From Methylomonas sp. (lineage in GTDB: Bacteria; Pseudomonadota; Gammaproteobacteria; Methylococcales; Methylomonadaceae): a stretch of DNA of 6,322 nucleotides. Shown piece by piece: positions 1 to 4,667 of this stretch; the first letter of the stretch is position 1, and the number at the start of each line of letters is the position of its first letter. The stretch covers positions 1-6,322 of the forward strand of contig JAQTYP010000215.1 of the NCBI GenBank assembly GCA_028688235.1, read 5' to 3'. A program made the translations under genes and the position numbers. The notes under the pieces are model-generated. The model saw nothing but the letters and a program-made list of their open reading frames with translations, was not told where the DNA came from and did not search any database.

Positions 1-37
1 CGAAGCACTGGCTTTTATAGACTAGGATGGCGCGACG

Positions 38-922
38 ATGAAATTCAAGTTTTGGGGTGTCAGAGGTTCCATTCCCGCTCCAAGCCCTAAAACCGTGAAG
101 TACGGCGGAAACACGACCTGTATCGAAATCAGAACCGCCGCGAACGACTTGTTGATCCTGGATGCGGGTACAGGCATTCATGCCTTGGCACAGACGCTGC
201 TTGGTCAAAATCCGCTAGTGGCCCATATCCTGATAACCCATACCCATTGGGATCACATCCAAGGTTTGCCGTTTTTCCTGCCGTTATTCAATCCGAATAA
301 TCAGGTACACATATACGGCGGTCTCGATCCCGTCACCCAGCAAGGCATAGAGCGGGCCTTGACGGTGCAACTGCAATACAGCTATTTCCCTATCAGCGAA
401 GCCCAGCTGAAGGCTCGTACCCACTACCATACCCTGAGGCCGGGCGAAACGGTCAGCATAGGTAGCGCCAACGTGACACCCATCGTGCTAAGCCATCCGG
501 TTTTAAATTTCGGTTATCGGGTGGACGATAGCGATGGCACTGCGCTATTTTTTACCGGCGATTATGAAATACCGCGCAATCCTTATCGTAGCAATGAGCC
601 GGATTATGCGGCTACCCAGCAGTTTATAGACGACAAGTTCCAGGAGGTCTTGGCGGCCATGCGTGACGTCGATGCATTGATCGTCGACTCGTCCTACACC
701 AGTGCCGAATACGAACACAAAATAGGCTGGGGGCACGGCACTTACGGCTCTGCCATGGAGCTGGCCAGACAGGCAGGGGCCAGGAAGTTGTTTTTTACCC
801 ACCATGAGCCCACTCGTAGCGATGACGAATTGGAAGCCATCTTTCAATCCGAGTTAAGTGCAAATGTCTTGGGGTTCGAGGTTTATTTGGCGCGGGAGGG
901 GGATGAATACGGTTTGGATTAA
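38..922 (+). CDS. MBL-fold metallo-hydrolase (PhnP/RNase Z-like superfamily)
   Basis: This 294-aa protein is a complete metallo-beta-lactamase-fold hydrolase, probably cytoplasmic because no signal peptide or membrane segment is visible. It opens with the GVRGSIPAP and YGGNTTC segments (residues 7-28) and LDAGTG (41-46), typical of the PhnP-like branch of the fold. The metal-binding HxHxDH motif is intact as HTHWDH at 68-73. Further likely ligands are H153 (in SHPVLNFGYR), D175 (in FTGDYE) and H255/H256 (in FTHHEPTRSDD), so a dinuclear zinc-type site looks complete. Proteins of this branch cleave phosphodiester or related ester bonds, but the sequence does not fix the substrate. The ATG at 38 is preceded by AGGA at 24-27 (10-nt spacing), which supports this start. 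The next gene, kup, starts 89 bp downstream on the same strand behind its own probable promoter. Fold assignment is secure; specific function is unknown. Confidence 0.9.
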   Translation: MKFKFWGVRGSIPAPSPKTVKYGGNTTCIEIRTAANDLLILDAGTGIHALAQTLLGQNPLVAHILITHTHWDHIQGLPFFLPLFNPNNQVHIYGGLDPVTQQGIERALTVQLQYSYFPISEAQLKARTHYHTLRPGETVSIGSANVTPIVLSHPVLNFGYRVDDSDGTALFFTGDYEIPRNPYRSNEPDYAATQQFIDDKFQEVLAAMRDVDALIVDSSYTSAEYEHKIGWGHGTYGSAMELARQAGARKLFFTHHEPTRSDDELEAIFQSELSANVLGFEVYLAREGDEYGLD

Positions 923-949
923 GGATGAGCCAATGATTGTGCTTTTGCT

Positions 950-980
950 TTGGTATTAAAAGTACAATTTGTGGCATAAT
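950..980 (+). promoter_or_regulatory. Probable sigma-70 promoter of kup (extended -10)
   Basis: TGGCATAAT at 972-980 matches the extended -10 pattern TGnTATAAT with one mismatch. A weak -35 (TTGGTA, 950-955) lies upstream with a long 19-bp spacer, which an extended -10 can tolerate. Transcription would begin near 987, leaving a leader of about 25 nt before the ATG at 1012. A second possible -10, TACAAT at 963-968, has no good -35 partner. The assignment rests on motif reading only. Confidence 0.45.
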
Positions 981-1011
981 TTCCACATACCTCGTTTTCT
1001 GCAGATACTCT

Positions 1012-2898
1012 ATGTCGGCAAAACATCCCGTTCAATCGAAACATCCTCTCGGCTCCTTGGCCTTCGGGGCAATAGGCGTGGTCTTCGCCGATATCGGCAC
1101 CAGCCCTTTATATGCCATCAAAGAGATATTTCACGGCGGCCTGCCAAACGATGCCGAACATATATTGGGCGTGCTGTCGCTGGTTTTTTGGGCTCTGACC
1201 CTGGTGGTGACAACCAAATACACCATTTTTATCATGCGCGCCGACAATAAGGGGGAAGGTGGCATCATTGCCCTGTTGGCTCTTGCCTTGCAGGGTTCCA
1301 AAGATCATCCCGAACGCAGATTATTCATTATTACGCTAGGCCTGTTGGGGGCCGCGTTGTTCTACGGCGATAGCATTATCACGCCGGCCATTTCGGTCTT
1401 GAGTGCAATAGAGGGCTTGAACGTCATTGCGCCGAGAGCGACGAGCTGGGTGCTGCCGCTGACGCTTATCGTGCTGAGCGCGCTATTCATCTTGCAAACC
1501 AAAGGTAGCCGTCAAATTCGCCGATATTTCCCGCAGATCATGATCCTCTGGTTCGCCTCATTGGCGATATTAGGCCTGATCAATATCGCCGAATATCCCG
1601 AGGTATTGATGGCAATCAACCCCTATTATGCCGCCAATCTGTTACTCGAACTGGGTTGGCAGGGTTTTGCGATCATGGGCGGGGTGGTGCTGGTAATTAC
1701 CGGAGCCGAAACTTTATACGCCGACATGGGCAATTTCGGTCTAAAACCAATACGCCTAGCCTGGTTTAGTTTCGTATTTCCGGCTTTACTGATCAATTAT
1801 TTCGGCCAGGGGGCATTGCTGATCAATCACCCGGAGGCCTTGGTTAATCCATTCTTTCTACTTGCCCCCGCCTGGGTGTCCTACCCGATGTTGATTCTGG
1901 CAACATTGGCTACCATCATTACCGCGCAAGCCGTCATTTCCGGCGCATTTACGGTCACGCGCCAAGCCATACAGCTCGGTTATTGTCCGCGCATGGATAT
2001 TCGCCATACCTCAGACGCCGAAGTAGGGCAAGTTTATGTGCCGGTGATCAACTGGTTGTTGATGGCATCGGTATTGATTTTGGTGTTGAGTTTCAAGACC
2101 TCATCGGCTTTGGCGTCGGCTTACGGCATTGCCGTAAGCGGCACGATGATCGTAGACACTATGTTGGCCTTCATCGTCATCAAGGCATTATGGCAATGGG
2201 GCAAGATATTCAGTACCGGCTTCCTGTCGGTATTTTTAATGATAGACCTGCTGTTTTTATTATCCAATAGCCACAAGATTCCGACCGGCGGCTGGTTGCC
2301 GCTGGTTGTCGCCACGGTGCTTTTTGCGATCATGACCACCTGGTTCAAAGGCAAGGAGATGCTCGCCCAGTATCTAGTGGAAAAGCGGGTGCTGTTCGAA
2401 GAGTTACAAGAACAGTTGAAGGAAAGGCCGCTGGCCATGGTGCCAGGCACTGCGATCTATATGGCGCGCAGCCTGCACGGCGTTCCGCAGGTGTTGTTAC
2501 ATAATCTTGAACATAACCATGTGATGCACTCGAAAATCGTCGTACTCACCATCGTCACCAAGGAAGAGCCTTACGTCGACGAAGCGCATAGAGTAAAAGT
2601 GCGCGCCTTTGGCGATACCGGAAATTTTTATCGGGTAAAACTTTATTTCGGATTTCAGGAAGAACAGGATGTGCGCCGCGCCCTGCAATTATGTCGTCAC
2701 GAAGGATTGGATATTAATCAAAAGACTGTTTCGTTTTTCGTGGGCAGCGAACGCCTGTCTTTCCGTCGCAGTAATCCCATGCCTACCTTGCAGCGTTCAC
2801 TTTTTCGGTTTTTGACGCATAATTCGGCAAGTGCCATCGCCTTTTTCAGGATTCCGGTCGATCGCGTCATAGAACTCGGCATTCGGGTCGAGCTCTGA
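1012..2898 (+). CDS. kup: Kup-family low-affinity potassium transporter
   Basis: This 628-aa inner-membrane protein is a KUP/HAK/KT potassium uptake transporter; characterised bacterial members work as K+/H+ symporters. Family signatures are all present: ADIGTSPLY (26-34), ADNKGEGG (77-84), YGDSIITPAISVLSAIEG (118-135), GAETLYADMGNFG (231-243), NYFGQGAL (262-269), FTVTRQAIQLGY (313-324) and SAYGIAVSGTM (369-379). About twelve hydrophobic segments fill roughly residues 13-460, followed by a soluble cytoplasmic C-terminal domain. Length matches E. coli Kup (622 aa). The frame stays open upstream to a TTG at 937, but those 25 extra residues are Cys/Phe-rich and overlap the probable promoter, so the ATG at 1012 is preferred; no strong Shine-Dalgarno is seen before it. 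The gene ends 14 bp from the convergent lipoprotein gene. It appears intact and functional. Confidence 0.96.
   Translation: MSAKHPVQSKHPLGSLAFGAIGVVFADIGTSPLYAIKEIFHGGLPNDAEHILGVLSLVFWALTLVVTTKYTIFIMRADNKGEGGIIALLALALQGSKDHPERRLFIITLGLLGAALFYGDSIITPAISVLSAIEGLNVIAPRATSWVLPLTLIVLSALFILQTKGSRQIRRYFPQIMILWFASLAILGLINIAEYPEVLMAINPYYAANLLLELGWQGFAIMGGVVLVITGAETLYADMGNFGLKPIRLAWFSFVFPALLINYFGQGALLINHPEALVNPFFLLAPAWVSYPMLILATLATIITAQAVISGAFTVTRQAIQLGYCPRMDIRHTSDAEVGQVYVPVINWLLMASVLILVLSFKTSSALASAYGIAVSGTMIVDTMLAFIVIKALWQWGKIFSTGFLSVFLMIDLLFLLSNSHKIPTGGWLPLVVATVLFAIMTTWFKGKEMLAQYLVEKRVLFEELQEQLKERPLAMVPGTAIYMARSLHGVPQVLLHNLEHNHVMHSKIVVLTIVTKEEPYVDEAHRVKVRAFGDTGNFYRVKLYFGFQEEQDVRRALQLCRHEGLDINQKTVSFFVGSERLSFRRSNPMPTLQRSLFRFLTHNSASAIAFFRIPVDRVIELGIRVEL
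2119..2139. repeat. Perfect 9-bp inverted repeat inside kup
   Basis: GCTTACGGC (2119-2127) and GCCGTAAGC (2131-2139) are exact reverse complements around an ATT loop. The hairpin lies in codons for the conserved AYGIAVS segment of Kup, so it may only reflect codon choice over a constrained peptide. There is no T-tract, so it is not an intrinsic terminator. Confidence 0.6.
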
Positions 2899-2912
2899 GT
2901 GATGCCGACTGG

Positions 2913-3383
2913 TTAGCGGAAAGATCGCCAACGTTCCGGCCCCCGTGCTCCCGGTAATGCGGGAGCGTGGTCCTGCCGGTGTGGCAAACGCCCCAAACTA
3001 TCCAATCCGTCTCGTCTAGCCCCGAGCTCTGGCCGTGACCGTTCCATCCGGTTATCGGAGTGCTGCCGACGTCCGTCCAGAGCATGAGGCTTCCAGTGTG
3101 GTCTGTAGTCTCGGTGGGTTTCCGGCCGGCTATCCCTATGCTGAAAATGGTGATCATCATGCCTGTCATGATGATGCGACGCAGGTGGAGGAGTGTATTG
3201 CCGGTCGTAATAAATCCTCGGCCCCGGCCTGTAGCTATGATAGGAAGTACCGGGATAGGCAGAATAGCCTTGTCTCCCGTAATAGCTATCGTATCCGGCA
3301 TAAGAGCCGTGATAACCGACATGATGGGCGCAGCCCGACAACACACTTGTCAACAGTAACATGACCAACTTGGATACTTTCAT
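2913..3383 (-). CDS. Small His/Tyr-rich lipoprotein of unknown function
   Basis: The 156-aa product begins with a lipoprotein signal peptide: MKVSK, a hydrophobic stretch, and the lipobox LSGC with the acylated cysteine at 18. Alanine at +2 suggests sorting to the outer membrane. The mature part is low-complexity: Gly/Tyr/Ser-rich at 22-60, a PPP turn, then a His/Asp cluster HHHDRHDDHH at 70-79 that could bind metal (inference), then an Arg/His-rich basic tail. I recognise no named domain. The ATG at 3383 is chosen because AGAGG (3389-3393) lies 5 nt upstream and the signal peptide starts there; an in-frame ATG at 3413 adds ten unneeded residues. It lies 71 bp downstream of the FAH gene with no terminator between them, so co-transcription is likely. 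The last 20 or so residues are read through a GC-rich palindrome at 2947-2966, so the C-terminus may be poorly conserved. The reading frame is supported mainly by the signal peptide and ribosome-binding site. Confidence 0.72.
   Translation of the reverse strand: MKVSKLVMLLLTSVLSGCAHHVGYHGSYAGYDSYYGRQGYSAYPGTSYHSYRPGPRIYYDRQYTPPPASHHHDRHDDHHFQHRDSRPETHRDYRPHWKPHALDGRRQHSDNRMERSRPELGARRDGLDSLGRLPHRQDHAPALPGARGPERWRSFR
2947..2966. repeat. 7-bp GC-rich inverted repeat at the kup/lipoprotein convergence
   Basis: GCTCCCG (2947-2953) and CGGGAGC (2960-2966) are exact reverse complements around GTAATG. The palindrome is 49 nt past the kup stop and inside the 3' end of the opposing lipoprotein gene. 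It lacks a T-tract on either strand, so it is not a classical Rho-independent terminator. It could still stabilise mRNA ends or be a degenerate REP-type element. It may also be chance. Confidence 0.4.
3153..3175. repeat. 9-bp inverted repeat encoding the His/Asp cluster
   Basis: ATCATCATG (3153-3161) and CATGATGAT (3167-3175) are exact reverse complements around CCTGT. On the minus strand the region encodes the His/Asp run of the lipoprotein, and alternating CAT and GAT codons generate such a palindrome naturally. It probably marks codon-level low complexity rather than a regulatory structure. Confidence 0.5.
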
Positions 3384-3388
3384 AACTG

Positions 3389-3393
3389 CCTCT
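3389..3393 (-). promoter_or_regulatory. Ribosome-binding site of the lipoprotein gene
   Basis: Read on the minus strand this is AGAGG, 5 nt before the ATG at 3383. It decides between that ATG and the in-frame ATG at 3413, and it agrees with where the signal peptide starts. Confidence 0.6.
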
Positions 3394-3454
3394 TGGCGAT
3401 AGGCCGACTTCATGAGTGTTAGCGGGTTTCAGCATAGGGGCGAATGCTTAATCC

Positions 3455-4321
3455 TCACTTAACCCGAAAATCCAAGGGCTCGGCGATAACCGGATTCGTT
3501 AATGTACCTATGCCTTCGATTTCTATCCGCACCGTTTGCCCCGGCTTCAGATAACCGCGAGGCTTCATTTTCACCCCCACGCCGGCGGGAGTACCGGTGG
3601 TAATCACGTCGCCCGGTTCCAGCGTCATGACCTGACTCAGATAAGCAACCATTTCGTAGCAATTGAATAACATTTCACCGGTATTGGCGTTTTGCCGTAA
3701 CTCGTCATCCACCCAGGTTTTCAGGCTCAGATTATGCGGATCGGCGATTTCATCCGCCGTTACCAGCCAGGGCCCCATCGGCCCATGGGTATCGAAGGAC
3801 TTGCCCAGAGTCCAGGTCGGGGAGCGCTGCTGCCAGTCGCGTACCGTCACATCGTTGCATATCGTATAGCCGGCGATCATGTCACGGGCTTTTTCAAGCG
3901 AAACATGCTTGCAACGCTTGCCAATCACGAAAGCCAGCTCGCCCTCATAATCGACTTTTTCCGAAACAGGGGGGCAATGTATGGCTTGATTGCAAGCAAT
4001 CACGCAAGTGCTTTGCTTGGTAAAAAACGTGGGATATTCAGGCCGCTCGCGCCCGGTTTCGCTGATGTGATCGGCGTAGTTCAAACCTATGCCCAAAAAC
4101 TTACCCGGCCTGGGTATGGGCGCCAACAATTCTATGTCATCCAGCGCCAAGACCTGCGCTCCCGAGTCTATGGCTGCTTGCAAAGCCTGCGTTGCGCTTT
4201 CCCCCATCGCCAGGAAGTTCGACATATCGTTAGGCAATTCGTCACTAACCGCAACGATGCCGGTCTCTATCAGTGCACCTATACGGTGTTGGCCACGATA
4301 CAGAAAACTAAGTAGTTTCAT
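3455..4321 (-). CDS. Fumarylacetoacetate hydrolase (FAH) family protein
   Basis: This 288-aa cytoplasmic enzyme belongs to the FAH superfamily, whose members hydrolyse or decarboxylate acylpyruvate-type substrates with Mg2+ or Mn2+. The short N-terminal domain (about 1-68) is followed by the catalytic fold. Key segments are FLGIGLNYADH (75-85), DYEGELAFVIG (124-134), NDVTVRDWQ (156-164), GKSFDTHGPMGPW (173-185) and TTGTPAGVGVKMKP (241-254). By family precedent the metal ligands are E126, E128 and D157, and K174 is the conserved lysine; all are present, so the enzyme should be active. The substrate cannot be read from sequence: candidates are fumarylpyruvate, acylpyruvates, oxaloacetate or ureidoglycolate-type compounds, and names such as ureidoglycolate lyase in this group are often unsupported. 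A weak GGAA lies 7 nt before the ATG. The lipoprotein gene follows 71 bp downstream. Its upstream region is derived from an IS21-type remnant. Confidence 0.93.
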   Translation of the reverse strand: MKLLSFLYRGQHRIGALIETGIVAVSDELPNDMSNFLAMGESATQALQAAIDSGAQVLALDDIELLAPIPRPGKFLGIGLNYADHISETGRERPEYPTFFTKQSTCVIACNQAIHCPPVSEKVDYEGELAFVIGKRCKHVSLEKARDMIAGYTICNDVTVRDWQQRSPTWTLGKSFDTHGPMGPWLVTADEIADPHNLSLKTWVDDELRQNANTGEMLFNCYEMVAYLSQVMTLEPGDVITTGTPAGVGVKMKPRGYLKPGQTVRIEIEGIGTLTNPVIAEPLDFRVK

Positions 4322-4347
4322 AAGCTATTTCCAAGATCAAATGCATG

Positions 4348-4353
4348 ATTGTA
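4348..4353 (-). promoter_or_regulatory. Candidate -10 element for the FAH gene
   Basis: Read on the minus strand this is TACAAT, 26 nt before the FAH start codon. No convincing -35 lies 16-19 bp further upstream. A short palindrome, ACGG-TAG-CCGT (4354-4364), abuts it in the spacer. This is a weak candidate, offered because no better promoter is visible before the gene. Confidence 0.22.
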
Positions 4354-4418
4354 ACGGTAGCCGTAGCAAACATCCGAAATTTTCCGGCCAGGAGAACTGC
4401 AATTGCTCGGCCATTTTT

Positions 4419-4529
4419 TAAGATGTTTTGAATGCTGCCGACACTGATTTTCCGGATGCTTAATCCGGCGCTGTAGCTCAGTCTAAGAACTTCTCTTAAA
4501 TTTCGCACGCTTGTTTTCTTTGCTGACAT
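4419..4529 (-). pseudogene. istA: Truncated IS21-family transposase IstA, N-terminal fragment
   Basis: The first residues (MSAKKTSVRNL, then REVLRL and AGLSIRKIS) match the characteristic N-terminus of IS21-family IstA, a DDE transposase that begins with a helix-turn-helix DNA-binding domain. After residue 29 the sequence jumps to VGSIQNILK, which resembles the second half of the same helix-turn-helix. About 6-10 residues of the turn may therefore be deleted (inference). Beyond residue 37 there is no resemblance. The frame runs on to a stop at 4308, reading through non-transposase DNA and overlapping the FAH start by 14 nt. The catalytic DDE domain is absent, so this is a non-functional relic. 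The ATG at 4529 is preceded by AAAGGA, a good ribosome-binding site that lies inside a hairpin. Confidence 0.68.
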
Positions 4530-4557
4530 ATCCTTTCCAAAAAAGGCGGAAAGGATA
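4529..4557. repeat. Perfect 10-bp inverted repeat over the istA ribosome-binding site
   Basis: TATCCTTTCC (4529-4538) and GGAAAGGATA (4548-4557) are exact reverse complements with a 9-nt loop. In an istA transcript (minus strand) the 3' arm is GGAAAGGATA. It contains the Shine-Dalgarno AAAGGA, and its final A is the first base of the istA ATG, so folding would hide the start site. No T-tract follows on either strand, so it is not an intrinsic terminator. Confidence 0.7.
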
Positions 4558-4596
4558 GTCTGATTGAATAAACAATGCGTTAGGTAGTATTCTGGT

Positions 4597-4641
4597 AACT
4601 TGAATCAGAACAGGTGTTCAACTTGAGCCAAAATATGCACA
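4597..4641. repeat. IS21-type terminal region with short repeats
   Basis: AACTTGA occurs at 4597-4603 and 4620-4626, a 23-bp period. Between the copies lies GAACAGGTGTTC (4608-4619), with 5-bp inverted arms GAACA/TGTTC. The outer edge is TGCACA (4636-4641), which is TGTGCA on the other strand. Closely spaced repeats of this kind at an IS21 end are expected transposase-binding sites. The repeats are seen directly; the binding role is inferred from the family. Confidence 0.5.
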
Positions 4642-4667
4642 CTTAAATCTTCAAAATAAATGATCAA

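Larger units (their letters stand above)
4419..4641 (-). mobile_element. Remnant of an IS21-family insertion sequence (istA-side end)
   Basis: The segment reads, on the minus strand, like the start of an IS21-family element: an outer end beginning TGTGCA (4641-4636), a non-coding leader with repeated motifs, then the istA start codon at 4529 and the first codons of the transposase. Almost all of istA, all of istB and probably the other end are gone. Direct AACTTGA repeats at 4597-4603 and 4620-4626, plus GAACAGGTGTTC at 4608-4619, fit the multiple terminal repeats known from IS21-family ends. The 4641 boundary is inferred from the terminal TGT; the inner boundary is where transposase similarity fades. 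The remnant cannot transpose on its own. It forms most of the divergent 5' region of the FAH and SulP genes. Confidence 0.62.

Noticed and set aside
1..25. Possible 3' end of an upstream gene (frame reading EALAFID then TAG at 23-25).
   Set aside because: Only seven codons are visible; another frame also ends nearby, so no call can be supported, although overlap with the ribosome-binding site of the next gene would fit an operon.
937..1011. Longer kup start at TTG 937.
   Set aside because: The added 25 residues are not family-like and cover the likely promoter; the ATG at 1012 gives the family-typical N-terminus and length.
2867..3364. Overlapping frames on both strands across the lipoprotein gene.
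   Set aside because: None has a signal peptide, ribosome-binding site or recognisable motif; the low-complexity, stop-poor sequence explains them.
3431..3448. AGCAT/ATGCT inverted repeat between the FAH and lipoprotein genes as a terminator.
   Set aside because: The stem is only 5 bp and has no T-tract on the minus strand.
3734..4315. 193-aa plus-strand frame opposite the FAH gene.
   Set aside because: It is the antisense reading of a clearly conserved FAH-family gene and shows no domain of its own.
4354..4364. ACGG-TAG-CCGT palindrome as an operator.
   Set aside because: Four-base arms are too short to distinguish from chance and no regulator gene lies nearby.
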